A DNA stretch of 64,000 nucleotides from Erinaceus europaeus (Eukaryota; Chordata; Mammalia; Eulipotyphla; Erinaceidae). The stretch covers positions 115,811,064 to 115,875,063 of the forward strand of contig NC_080171.1 in NCBI RefSeq assembly GCF_950295315.1, written 5' to 3'. The notes beneath the pieces were generated by a model. It made no database searches. It saw only the letters and a list, made by a program, of their open reading frames with translations, and was not told the DNA's origin. The translations under genes and the position numbers were made by a program. Positions 32,836-43,770 of this stretch are shown in pieces; position 1 is the stretch's first letter; each line of letters starts with the position of its first letter.

Positions 32836-34161
32836 AGAATAGACAGCATGTTAACTATTATCACATATATGTACACATATGTGCAGTCATCACATTACCG
32901 GTCAAGATTAAAAAAAAAAAATCCAATACCTCTAGTTCAGATATAAAAGACCTGGAATTTTGTATGTAAATACCAATAGAGTGCAATCGAGGTTCTGTAA
33001 GGGTGCAATACTTTCCTTAATCAGCCAGGTAGCAGAAAAACAAACGTGCTCCGCTCCTCTCCTCTCCTCTCCCTGGTCAACTAGGAATATCAAAGGAGAA
33101 CACCTGGGACAACAACAAGACAGAACTACAACTACTCTGGGAAGCCACTTCTTCTTCTAGCGTTTGCCTGGGAAGCCACTAAATCACCAGAGCATCCAGA
33201 GACCACAACTCTGCCAAGACCTCCAGCTCTACCCAGTTGAGAAACTTCTCTAAAGAACAAGGAATATTAAACATCACCTGAAACTGCAACAAGATGAGAC
33301 TGGGACTGTTCTAGGAAGCCACCAAGTCACTGGTGAGTGAAAACACATGTGACTCATAGACAAAGAGGAGCCTAAGAAGAGATTCCTGGGGCTAAAGCCC
33401 ATATCTACACCCCAGTGGCTGGGAACAGTCTGGCAGTTTGCCAGTTGAGGAGCCACCTCAGGTCTGTTTTACCAACAAAAAGACTGCAGAAGGGAGAAAA
33501 GGACTCCCCTAAGACTCACCAAATGCAACTGTGAGTCTCCATTGCTACAGCCCTCAGAGGCTGGAGCAGCAGAGGGGAGGCCCTGTGCTGACATCTGAGA
33601 CAGAGAACTAACCAGGAAACTCAGGAGAAGAGCTACACCTCAGTAGTCTCACGGTGGGGCTACATAGGAGGAGCCTTTCCACATTATTCTCCTGATGAGA
33701 ACATGGTGAATAATTGCCTCAGAACCTACAGACTATAAACGGGACTTGTTTAGAAACTCACAGGGCCCAGCAGTGCTGCCCAGCTTGGCTCTGGCTGTTG
33801 GTAGAGAAGCTGAATTGAGCCCAGCGCTTTGTATCTTGGGGTATGGGAATCTCTTTGCATAACCACTGTGCTTTCTCTCCCCCACTCTGCTTTATCTCTC
33901 AGTCAGGACTGAGTGATTAAGCTAAAGAACGTACTTATAGGTAAAAAGCCCTCAGGCTACCATAGCCTACAGGGAAGAAAAATAACAAGAGGCTTTAAAA
34001 GCCACTGTGCTTCAACTCAGGGATTAATATAACATTGAAACAACTTAATTTCCACAACTGTGAACTCTTTAAGTACCTTACTTAGACACAAGTCAATCCA
34101 GGCAAGAGTGATCAGTTAACTGAAAAGTACTGAGAGAAGTACCTCATAACACACTATAATA

Positions 34162-35116
34162 ATGTTTAAACCAAGGAGAAACATTGGAGAAATGAACCAG
34201 GACAAAAGTCCAGCTGAAAGCTCCCCAAAGGTAGAAACACAGGAAAATGAAATCAACATCTAAACTCTAGTTTAGGAATTAGTCACAGGAGTGAGGAAAG
34301 AGGTTGAAAGAACTGTCATCAGAAATACAGAAACAACAAATGAGACTCAGAAAGAAAGCACTCTCTCGAGGTAATCAGAGAGCTGAAAGCTGAAATAGCT
34401 GAGCTAAGAGCACCACTAGCTAAACAAGCTAATACAGTGTCAGACAGGGTAACAAAATAGCTCAGCTACAGAAAACAACAGAGGAGAGAGAATAGAATAA
34501 ATGAGGCAGAAAACAGAATTGGCAGGATTAAGGAGGAATTAGAGAAAACTAAGAAGGAAGAGATCTCAAAAAGAGATTAAGAGATACTGAAAACAACAAC
34601 AGAGACATATGGGATGGCTTCAAAAGAAATAATATATACATTTCTACCAGAGGAAGAAAGAGAGGGAGGGGAAAAAACATTATTCAGGACATAATAGCTG
34701 AGAACGTCTCTAGTCTAGACAACATAAAAGACATAAAGGTTCAAGAAGCCCAGAGGGTCCCAAACAGAATTAAGCCAGACTTAAAGACACCAAGACACAT
34801 CCTATTTAGAATGGAAAGGAATAAGGATAAAGAAAGGATCCTGAAGGCTGCAAGAGAAAAACAAAGAGTCACCTACAGAGGAAAACCCATAAGATTAGCA
34901 GCAGACTTCTCCACACAAACACTACAGGCCAGAAGAGAATGGCAAGATATCTATCGAGTGCTCAATGAGAAAGGCTTTCAGCCAAGAATACTATATCCTG
35001 CTATACTGTCATTCAGAGTAGATGGAGGCATCAACACCTTCTCAGACAAGCAACAGTTGAAGGAATCAACTATCACCAAGCCTTCCCTGAAAGAAGTTCT
35101 GAAAGGTCTCCTTTAA
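34162..35116 (+). pseudogene. L1 ORF1, inactivated
   Basis: ATG at 34162 corresponds to the ATG at 24733 of the other L1. Early stops ('atctaaactctag' near 34260) and frameshifts break the N-terminal coiled-coil region. The C-terminal 101 codons (34811-35116) are open and include ERILKAAREKQ and QARREWQDIYRV. Confidence 0.85.
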
Positions 35117-35172
35117 ACAGTCAGACCACCATAAATATGCCATCTATTAGAACACTCTGAAAATCTACAAGA

Positions 35173-35725
35173 ATGGCATTAAAATATCTTCAATCTTCAA
35201 TAAATGTCAATGGCCTGAATTCACCTATTAAAAGGCACAGAGTAGGAGGATGGATCAGAAAACACAACCCAACAATATGCTGTCTACAGGAAACCCACCT
35301 AACTCAACAAGACAAACACAGACTCAAAATGAAAGGATGGAAAACTATCATACAAACCAATGCCCACAAAAAAGGGCAGAAACAGATACTCTCATATCTG
35401 ACATGATAGACTTTAAAATAAATGAAATTTAAAAAGATAGGGATGGACACTACTTAATGCTCAGAGGATCAGTCAATCAAGAGGACTTAACAATTATTAA
35501 GATCTATGCACCCAAATGAGAAGCCATCTAAATACATCAAACATCTACTGAAAGAGCTACAGCAATACATTAACAGCAACACAGTCATAGTAGAGGACTT
35601 CAACACCCCACTCTCTCAACTTGACAGATCATCCAGGCAGAAAATCAATAAAGAAACGAGGGCGCTAAATGAAGAAATAAATAAACTAGAACTATTGGAC
35701 ATTTTCAGAGTAAAAATGGTGATTT
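35173..35725 (+). pseudogene. L1 ORF2 endonuclease fragment
   Basis: Opens at ATG 35173 with the conserved endonuclease start. Frame breaks follow after 35406. The DFNTPLSQLDRS segment (aspartate/asparagine catalytic loop) is readable near 35600, and the sequence ends at LELLDIFR just before the internal deletion. No reverse transcriptase domain is present. Confidence 0.85.
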
Positions 35726-36131
35726 CACCATTTTCAGCCCATCTTGGAAGGAGCTTGAAGAAATCATGTTAATTGAAATAAGTCGGAAACAGAAGGATGA
35801 ATATGGGATGATCTCATTCACAGGCAGAAGTTGAAAAACAAGATCAGAAGAGAAAACACTAAGCAGGACTCGGACTGGAGCTGGTGCACTGCACCAAAGT
35901 CAAAGACTCTGGGGTAGTTGGAGGGGAGGAGAGTTCAGGTCCTGAAACAGGATGGCAGAGGACCTAGTGGGGGTTGTACTGTTGTGTGGAAAGATGAGAA
36001 CTATTACGCATGTACAAACTATTGTATTTACTGTCAACTGTAAAACATTAATCCCCCAATAAAGAAATTTTTTAAAAAAAGAAAAACAAATGTTCCATCA
36101 AGCCATCTAACAGTAAACATCACCTCCACCC

Positions 36132-36730
36132 TTGAAATTCTTGTATTGTGTCCAGAAAGGTTCTGTCCCTACTAGAAAAACTCTGGCATTCTGTCATTCT
36201 GCTAAAGGTACAAGCCAAATCCAGCAAGGTCAAATTAAACAGAAGTCTGTCAGCCCCACCACATCAGCCAACAGCAAACATAGGGAGAAAGTACACAAGC
36301 TGTATTTTGCAGTCACCCAAAGCGCCCTGAGCAAATGTTACAGCAACCTCTTCAATAGCATGACTAGCACACAATTCCTCTAGGAGCCCTTGGGGACTTC
36401 TTCCACCCAAGCTCAGCAGGGGACCCCCCCCAACACTGGCTGCCTGAGCCCTGCTGGTCAGACCACATTGGTGGCTGCTGGCAGCCCTCCCATCACTGTG
36501 GAGCTCGTCCCATAGCCCACCAAGGTGAATGCAAATCTGACCTGGATCAGTGTCAGCATGTAGTTGACTAAACTACCAGCAACGTGGTGAGGCCGTGACA
36601 GGGTGATGTGGGCCCAGCAGCAACTCAGAATCCCCAGAGCCTATGCCTCGCATGTTGGGACTCACTTACCAGAGCACTAAAGACAGGATATGCCCCCCAC
36701 CAATTCTATAGGATCTATACACTGTTCACC
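36132..36730 (+). other. Possible decayed processed gene, unidentified
   Basis: An 83-codon frame (36132-36383) is followed by further protein-like sequence with in-frame stops (for example SPPITVELVP around 36488-36519). Base composition is less AT-rich than nearby. This could be an old processed pseudogene, but I cannot name a parent and see no A-tail of its own. Confidence 0.2.
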
Positions 36731-36760
36731 AAGCACCTGCTAACCAATGCATACCCAAAG

Positions 36761-36815
36761 GTGTGTGTGTGTGTGTGACAGAGAGAGAGAGACAGACAGA
36801 CAGACAGAGGGAACC
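36761..36815. repeat. (GT)n, (GA)n and (CAGA)n simple repeats
   Basis: Three adjacent short simple repeats: GT (36761-36778), GA (36781-36791) and GACA/CAGA (36790-36808). Confidence 0.85.
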
Positions 36816-37375
36816 TGGAGCTAGTCCTAAAGGCTCCCCTGTGGCCCATCCAAGCCTCTCAAACAAAAAGGCTGCCTTTTGAAAGGAAAAAAGCAAAAAA
36901 TGGCTTGCCTCTAGTTAACTGCAACCTACGAGTTTTTTCCTTCAAGTTCCAGGAACAACCTGTTTACAAAGTCCAACACTGTTAACAGTTGCACACAACT
37001 CAGAAATGATGCAGACCCTGGCTGGAAGCAAAATAAATAAATAAATAACTCTGCCAGATTTGTAGGGAAAGGTGTTGAAGTTCCCTCACAAAGTGTACCA
37101 ACCTTCAGAATGAACCTTGTGTCAGCAACAGCCTTGGAGGCACGGTTATGGAAGAGTTTGATCTCAAAAAGTGGCCGTTCAAAACAGAAATAAGTGAACT
37201 GAACAAGATACCACATACTCTCCACCCCGACATTGCTGGCACCACTGCTTCTCCTGACACTACTATTCTAACCATGAACCCAAGTAAAAGCTACAAGTAG
37301 GGTTAGAATGGCAACAAAATCCAGGGATAGTCCTTGCCCTTACAACCCCATCATTTTATTTTAAAATATATCATC
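36816..37375. other. Unique non-coding sequence
   Basis: No repeat or gene recognised. A 99-codon minus frame (36926-37225) is not supported by any domain. Confidence 0.4.
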
Positions 37376-37560
37376 GGGGGACAGCAAGGTAGTTCACCTA
37401 TAATGGCGCCTGGTCTGCCGTATTTACAACCCAAGTTAAAACCTATCCCTTACCCCATTGGAGAAAGGCTCATACTATGGTGACCTTCCTTCTTTCTGTC
37501 TGTTTCTCTCTTTCTATCTGAAAACATCACCCCAGAGTAATGAAGACACAGTAATGACAA
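37376..37560 (+). mobile_element. Diverged SINE-like element
   Basis: Starts 'gggggacagcaaggtagttc' with a tRNA-like A box. A box B relative, a pyrimidine-rich body and an A-rich end at about 37560 follow. It does not match A-C closely. Confidence 0.4.
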
Positions 37561-37589
37561 AAGAAATATATATATATATAATATAATAT

Positions 37590-37733
37590 TATGGATCTCA
37601 CGGTGGTTCAGTGACACTGTGCGGATTTGCCTGTGTGAGGTTCCAAGTTTGAACTCATCACAGCAAATGCAAATGCAGTGCGCTAGAGCATGTCTCTGTG
37701 TCCCCTACCCCTGTCTCTTTTTTATTTTTTTTA
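37590..37733 (+). mobile_element. Diverged SINE-like element
   Basis: 'gatctcacggtggttcagtg' and 'ggttccaagtttgaactcat' resemble tRNA A and B boxes, followed by a pyrimidine body. The family is uncertain. Confidence 0.4.
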
Positions 37734-37746
37734 GTGGTCCTTTTTT

Positions 37747-38040
37747 TGTAAGTATTTTTTTATTTATTTTCCCTTTTGTTGCCCTTGGTTTTTTTTATTG
37801 TTGTTGCAGTTGTTTTTGTTGTTATTGATGCCATCTTTGTTGGATAGGACAGAGAGAAATGGAGAGAGGAGGGGAAGACAGGGAGGGGGAGAGAAAGACA
37901 GACACCTGCAGACCTGCTTCACCGCCTGTGAAGCGACTCCTCTGCAAGTAGGGAGCCGGGGGCTTGAACCAGGATCCTTCTGCCCGTCCTTGCACTTTGC
38001 ACCACGTACGCTTAACCCACTGCGCTACCGCCCGACTCCA
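37747..38040 (-). mobile_element. SINE family A without extension
   Basis: 'tttatttattttcccttttg', GTT-rich stretch, 'gataggacagagagaaatgg', 'gaagcgactcctctgcaagt' and 'cactgcgctaccgcccgact'. Complete and CpG-rich. Confidence 0.94.
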
Positions 38041-38164
38041 ACACATAGATCTTAACTCTCCAGAAAGGTGATCCACTATTTTTGTATTTGCACATTACAA
38101 AATTCTAGCAAATGACAAAAATCTTTTCAACTATGACCCCTAGATATGAACCTAGATTTTTTTT

Positions 38165-38810
38165 CCAGTTGCTACCTGGGTATCATTGGCACTCAGTACC
38201 TGCACCATGAATCCACAGCCACTTTTTCTCTCTTTCTTTTTCTTTTTTTGATTTCATTGTTGTTTGTTTGTTTTTATTAAATGGGATAGAGAGAAATTGA
38301 GAGGGAAGGGGGAGATTGAGATGGAGAGAGAAAAAGAGAAGCCTGCAGTACTGCTTCATCATTAGTGAACACACACACATACGACACACACACACCACAC
38401 ACACACAAACACCACACACACATACACCACACGCACACACATACACCACACACACATACACCACACACACATACACACACACAAACACCACACACATACA
38501 CACCACAAACACCACACACATACACTACACACACACACCACAAACACACATACACCACACACACACCACAAACACCACACACATACACCACACACACACA
38601 CAAACACCACACACATACACCACACACACACACACCACAAACACACACACACATACACCACACACACACACCACAAATACCACACACACACACACCACAA
38701 ACACCAAACACACACACACACACACACATACTCCCACAGGCTCTAACTTGTGTCTTTAACACATGGTAACTTGTGTGCTTAAACAGGTGCACCATGGACC
38801 AGCCTGGGAA
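38165..38810 (-). mobile_element. SINE family B split by a CA-rich array
   Basis: The left part (38165-38368) runs from the 3' end to 'tgcttcatcattagtgaa'. The right part (38731-38810) is the head ('gtgcttaaacaggtgcacca'). The CA array sits in the middle of the SINE where the 'gaagctt...' body should be, so the microsatellite grew inside the element. Confidence 0.7.
38369..38730. repeat. CA-rich array of (CACACACCACAAA)-type units
   Basis: About 360 bp composed almost only of A and C, mixing CA, CCA and CAAA with recurring ATACACCAC and CACAAACACCAC words. It gives long artefactual frames in several phases (Thr/His on plus, Val/Cys on minus). Confidence 0.95.
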
Positions 38811-39675
38811 CCAAGATCTTTCTAACGAAAGTGTGGAAAGAAAATTTTACATGCCAGTTCACATCAAATTTGCAGATTCTCTTTTTCCACAATATTCAGC
38901 ACTGACAAAGGATCTGTGATCCCTCCATGGGAGGGGGGGGGGGTAAAAAGGGCCCCCAATCCTCTCTGAAATACAATCTGGTAATACTTTTTTTTTCTTT
39001 TTTGGAGGACACTCTAAGAAGCTTTCATACCCACCGACTTCCTTTTTAGAATGTGATCAAAGTGTTCAATGTATTATTTGTCACAGAGAAACTGGTAACA
39101 GCCTCAATGTCTCAAAACAGATTTTTAAATATAAAAATATAATCATAAAGTAGAATATTTCAGTCATTATAAGTGGTATTTTGAAAGAATATTTAAATTA
39201 CACAAAAAAATGTTTATGACAAAATGCTAAATTCTTTTTTAAAAAAATCCTATAAGTTTTATATATGACTTTATAATTAAGGGGGGGAGGCTGGAAAAAG
39301 TTTTAAAGTTTTCTTCAACTGTTAACAGAAGTCATCACTGAACTTCATGGAAGGTGACTGGTCATTTTAATTTTCTTTGTTGCCTCTCCTCATATACTCC
39401 TGATTAACTTCAAAAAGTATATAATTAAGGGGGTGGAGGAGCTTCAGGGGTCAACACTTGTGATACTGATTTCAGCCCAGCCTGAAAGGTTCTAGACTCA
39501 AAAGGCAGGTTCAAAATGCAGTAGGCAGAGGGCCCGTCCCACATGTGTCCTCACTAGCTGTGTCCACAGGAGTCGCCTTGACAGTGGCTTTGTCCTAGGT
39601 GGTGATGACTGCAACACATACTGAAACACCCAGCATAAAGTGCTGGGTGCTCGGTGCTAAGTTAGAACAGTAACT
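38811..39675. other. Unique non-coding sequence
   Basis: Unique AT-rich sequence with a G-run at 38932-38942. No gene seen. Confidence 0.45.
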
Positions 39676-40010
39676 CCGGGGGTCAGGCGGTAGCGCAGCG
39701 GGTTAAGCACACGTGGTGGGAAGCACAAAGACCAGCTTAAGGATCCGGGTTCCAGCCCCGGCTCCCCACCTGCAGGGGAGGGTCACTTCACAGACGGTGA
39801 AGCAGGTCTGCAGGTGTCTGTATTTCTCCCCCCCATCTTCCCCTCTCTGAATATCTTTGTCCTATCCAACAATGACAGTAATGATAACAACAACAATAAA
39901 ACAACAAGGGCAAAAGGGGGGTTATAGCCTCCAGGCGCAGTGGGTTTGTAGCACAGGCACAGCAGAACTCCAGCGAGAACCCTGGAGGCAACTAAATAAA
40001 TAAATAAAAT
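39676..40010 (+). mobile_element. SINE family A with 3' extension
   Basis: 'gggtcaggcggtagcgcagc', 'gggttccagccccggctccc', 'gaagcaggtctgcaggtgtc', CAA tail, 'gcctccaggcgcagtgggtt' and (AAAT)n tail. Confidence 0.93.
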
Positions 40011-40469
40011 AACTCCACAAACTGGTATTGCCTTTACCACAAGGAAGCGAGCACTGAGCCAGTCCCTTCATCCCAGGTGGCTGAGTTGTCAAACACAACA
40101 AAGATTTGGTAACAGCCCCCTCCCCCCGTCACGTGTGTGCACCCGGCTGAGCTCAGGGGCTGTTTTGTCCCGGCTGTCATGAGTGGAAGTGTTCTATCAC
40201 CAGTGCCACTAAATCTGCATCTCCTAAGGCCAAACTTTGGTTCCTATCATGTTAGATGCTTGGCTCTGCCCAAAAACGACAGACAGTATTTCAAAAGGAG
40301 CACACGTGAAGTTTGTGGCTGACTTATCTATGCCCCCATGGAGTGAAACAGAATTTTAAAGACATAATTCTTTCTTTTTTTTCTTTATAGGAGAATCAAA
40401 GGAAATGAAAATGACACAGTCCCCGTACTGGACCCTGTGAGATAAAAGGACATGTAAAAAGGAGTCCCA
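40011..40469. other. Unique non-coding sequence
   Basis: No repeat or gene recognised. Confidence 0.4.
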
Positions 40470-40752
40470 TCAGGCCAGGCAGTAGTGCAGCGGCCTAAGT
40501 GCACGTGTAATGATCCCGGTTCGAGCCCCCGGCTCCCCACCTGCAGGGGAGTCACTTCACAAGTGGTGAAGCAGGTCTGCAGGTGTCTTTCTCTCCCCAG
40601 CTCTGTCTCCCCTCCTCTCTTGATTTTTCTCTGTCCTATCCAACAACATCAATGGCAACAATAAAAATAAGAGCAACAACAGGACCAGTGGAATCTTAGT
40701 GCAGGCACTGAGCCCCAGCAAAAAGATTAAAAAAAAAAAAAAAAAAAAAAAG
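40470..40752 (+). mobile_element. SINE family A, internally shortened
   Basis: 'caggcagtagtgcagcggcc', a head lacking the 'caaagcgcaaggaccgg' segment, 'gtaatgatcccggttcgagc' and long A-tail. The head deletion distinguishes it from other copies. Confidence 0.9.
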
Positions 40753-40799
40753 AAGAGTCCCGTTCAGTCTCATCCTCAGACTTCAAGCAGCGAGAGGTC

Positions 40800-41228
40800 T
40801 CTTCTTCATGTCCAGAAGTTCTGGAAAAAATCATACCCAAAGGATCCACCTGCCAACACCCATGTCCAATGAAGAAGCAATTATAGAAATCAGACCTTCC
40901 ACCTTCTGCACCCCATAAACAATTCGGGTCCATCCTCCCAGAAGAATAAAGAATAGGGAAGTTTGGGCGGAGGGTAGATAGCATCATGGTTATGCAAACA
41001 GACTCTCATGCCTGAGGCTCCAAAGTCCCAGGTTCCATCTCCCGCACCACCATAAGCCAGAGCTGAACAGTGCTCTGGTAAAAAAAAAAAAAAAAATTAA
41101 AAATAGGGACACTTCCAATGGAGGGAGGAAAGGGGGCGTGGAACTTTGGTGGTGGGAACTGTATGGAATTATGCCCCTTATCTTACAATCTTGGCAATTA
41201 TTAGTAAGTCACTAATAAAGTTTTTAAA
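40800..41228 (+). mobile_element. Retroposon copy E10 (short subtype)
   Basis: 'ggatccacctgccaacaccc', 'cagaccttccaccttctgca', 'cgggtccatcctcccagaag', then after a family C SINE 'gaactttggtggtgggaact' and 'aagtcactaataaagttttt'. Confidence 0.78.
40976..41097 (+). mobile_element. SINE family C, best copy, inserted in E10
   Basis: 'gatagcatcatggttatgca' (tRNA-like A box), 'caaagtcccaggttccatct' (B box), 'gcaccaccataagccagagc' and a short A-tail. Flanking 'aatagggaa/aatagggac' words suggest the target-site duplication. Confidence 0.85.
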
Positions 41229-41397
41229 TGATACCCAGAGACTGAAGAAAGTGCTTTTCAAAGACTTGTGCTCAACACTGCCAGGCACTCCTGCTAAATT
41301 GTACTGGGCCTTCCTCACAAGAAACTTGAGGTTCAAAGTGGATAGAAACAAAGCCACTGATGGGCCAATACAATAAAAAAAAAAAAAAGAAAAAACG
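41229..41397. other. Unique sequence
   Basis: Short unique stretch ending in an A-run. 'tttcctcacaagaaacttga' may be a MIR/L2 trace but is too short to call. Confidence 0.35.
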
Positions 41398-41612
41398 GGG
41401 GGGCGGGTGGTGGAGCACCTGGCTAAACACACGTTCTAGTGCACAAGGACCTGGGTTCAAGCCCCCAGTCCCCACCTGCAGGGGAGAAGCTTCACGAGTG
41501 GTGAAGTACTGTTGCAGGTGTCTCTCTGTCTCTCCCTCTCTATCACCCCCTTCCCTCTCGATTTCTGGCTGTCTATCTAATAAATAAAGATAATAAAAAA
41601 AAATTTAAAAAA
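41398..41612 (+). mobile_element. SINE family B
   Basis: 'gggggcgggtggtggagcac', 'gggttcaagcccccagtccc', 'agaagcttcacgagtggtga', pyrimidine body ending 'tttctggctgtctatctaat' and A-tail. This is the family B 3' pattern. Confidence 0.92.
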
Positions 41613-42217
41613 AGAAAAGAAAAAAACGGAGGTTCTTCCGTAGACAAGAGGGTCCCAGAGGGCTGAGGTGAAAGGGAGCCTGGGGAGTGGGAGGATAACT
41701 CAGAGCCACAAAGCGGGAAGGAAGGAGCTTTGGAGTTTGCTGGCCAGTCACCGGCACTGACAGCAGAACGAGGGAGACACTGTCTCTCCAACCCGGCAAG
41801 TACACGACTGCTGACCCGCACCTGCCTCGGGCATCTCCAGAGTCCAAGCCCAGACCCGAGGGGAGGGAGACCACCAGGGCTGAGTGGCGTCCAGCGACAC
41901 CCTCGATGCACTTCGAGTGAGACCTGTACGCCACAGAGGCGACAGTGACAAGTTCATCAGTTGATCCGCTTGCACCACTGAAGACAGCCCAGGACGAAGT
42001 CAGAGTCCGGAACCACTGCTTTTATTCTCTGACCAAGTGCCCCGGTGGAGGTGGTCCAGCCAGAGGTCCAGGAGTCCGACCCAAAGCAGAAAGCAGCCTG
42101 GCCTCCTGCTGCTGGCTCTGGCCTTCTAAAGCAGTTAGTGCTTTCAGGAGTGGAGATTCCCTGCCCAACTCTTAAGCAGAGGACTGGACACACACACACA
42201 CACACACCAACAGAAAG
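41613..42217. other. Unique sequence, GC-moderate
   Basis: About 600 bp with several overlapping short frames on both strands and no visible domain or clear splice sites. It ends in a (CA)n run at 42190-42207. Confidence 0.4.
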
Positions 42218-42706
42218 GAAGAAGGAAGAAAGGAAGAAAGAAAAAAGAAATAGAGGGGAGGTGTGGAGAGGAGAGGATAGGGGAGGGAAGGGGAGGAAAC
42301 AGGAGGGGAGGGGAGAAAAGGGGAGGGGAGGAGAGGAAACAGGTGAGGAGAGGAGGGGAGGGGAGGAGAGAAAACAGGAGGGGCGGGGAGGAAAGAGGAA
42401 AGGAGAGGAGAAGGGAGGAGAGGAGAGGAGAGGAGAGGAGAGGAGAGGAGAGGGGAGGGGAGGAGAGGGGAGGGGAGGGGAGGGAAGGGAGGGGAGGGGA
42501 GGGAGGGGAGGGAAGGGAGGGGAGGGGAGGGAGGGGAGGAAACAGGAGGGGCGGGGAGGAAAGAGGAAAGGAGAGGAGAGGGGAGGAGAGGGGAGGGGAG
42601 GGGAGGGGAGGGGAGGGGAGGGGAGGGGAGGAAAGAAGAAAGGAGAGGAGGGGAGGAAACAGGAGAGGAGGGAAAGGGAAGAGAGGGGAGGGTCGGGTCA
42701 GGGGAA
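42218..42706. repeat. Long polypurine/polypyrimidine tract
   Basis: About 490 bp almost free of pyrimidines on the plus strand, built from GGGGA, GGAGA and GGAAA words. A block starting 'aaacaggaggggcgggg' occurs at 42372 and again at 42540, showing an internal duplication of 168 bp. Such tracts can form triplex (H-DNA) structures. The roughly 270-codon Gly/Glu/Arg frame here is an artefact. Confidence 0.95.
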
Positions 42707-43620
42707 AACTGAATGTCCCACCTCCAGCCTGTTTCTGGGACCTTCTCCCCTGCAAACTCTGGCACCTAGCTCACTAGGAGGATGGCTGGCTAGGAAGGGA
42801 CGGCACACGTCCTTTCCACAGACTGAATGGCGCAGCCTCAGCCTTACTTTGAAGAAGTAGTCTAGGTCCATTTAGCGACCCCAAGGATGGAGTTCCACAG
42901 ATACCATTCTGAAACCCCTTCTCCTCTCCCCACCCCCACCCCCCCCCAATAACTGACCTTGAAGTACAGACCCTGAATCCTGTCTGCAAAGGGAAGAAGA
43001 GTTTAAGTCATCTGGCAAGGGCCCAACTTAGGAGGTGGCTTTGTAATATGAGCAGTGTGTCCGTCCGCTAACAACTAGAGCAAGACCATTAAGTTCATTA
43101 CACCTGTCACTCTGCCAGCTGACTATCCAAATTGCCAGAGATGAAAGTACATTATGCCCAAGGAGTGCCACCCGGCCCCCTCCCAGGGCAGCACACACAC
43201 TTATCTCAAACAATTTGTTCTCAATGTCTGCACCTGCAGAAGGAACGCACCAGTAAACAGCTTGAAACTTGGCTTTGAGAAACCTTAGAGCTTGAGCAGC
43301 TAAGAACAAAGTTTAGTTTCATCCAAAGCAGGTGCCTGGGAGAAAGACTAGGTGCCAGGTCCCCCCAGTGCAGAGGAGGAAGGAATATGGGGGGTAAAGG
43401 GCAGAGACGGCTGTCCAAACAAAGGGCACAGAGTTGCTACGTGGATCCTGCTGCCCCACAGCACAGCCAAAAATAAAACGGAGAGACACACCCTTTTCAT
43501 TTCCGAAGCAAGTCACAGAATTCTAGGCAGGAGGCAGAGAGGCCTTCCAAGCAGCTGCACAACCTACAGTCTCCCGGGGTGTGCAGCCGGCCAGTGGCTG
43601 CAGGGTGCGTTTGCAGTGCA
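42707..43620. other. Unique non-coding sequence
   Basis: No young repeats. The segment 43020-43320 has balanced composition and few simple repeats, as conserved non-coding sequence often does, but conservation cannot be judged here. Confidence 0.4.
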
Positions 43621-43770
43621 AGCGTGTTGCAGACAGCGGTAATTTATTTATCCCTGTCATGTAACATTAGCAATCTGTCTGGAGCTTGGCAAGCAACGAC
43701 TTGCGCTGTCGTATAAACTGTCTGACAAACTTAAAGTTTCGTAAATGTTTCTCTTTTCCAGCAGACAATA
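43621..43770. promoter_or_regulatory. Candidate conserved non-coding element
   Basis: Lies in the longest repeat-poor stretch of the window (42.7-46.9 kb), 3-5 kb inside the putative intron next to the CpG island promoter. This position fits a promoter-proximal intronic enhancer. The call rests on position and lack of repeats only. Confidence 0.15.

Larger units (their letters stand above)
33034..36093 (+). mobile_element. LINE-1 with both ends but deleted middle
   Basis: 'agaaaaacaaacgt' (33034-33047) and 'agaaaaacaaatgt' (36080-36093) are a 13/14 target-site duplication. The insert (33048-36079, 3032 bp) has a 5' UTR, ORF1, the start of ORF2, and the L1 3' end with AATAAA at about 36057 and an A-rich tail. 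A mammalian L1 is normally 6-7 kb. The endonuclease region jumps near 35711 directly to the very end of ORF2 ('cccatcttggaaggagcttg', compare 55848), so most of ORF2 is missing. Confidence 0.88.

Noticed and set aside
38277..38795. Long Cys/Val/Gly frame on the minus strand
   Set aside because: It is the translation of the CA-rich array, with matching artefacts in other phases.
42045..42860. Open frame of about 270 codons rich in Gly, Glu and Arg
   Set aside because: It is the translation of the polypurine tract. The opposite strand gives equally long Ser/Pro/Leu frames, so openness only reflects the absence of stop codons in purine repeats.
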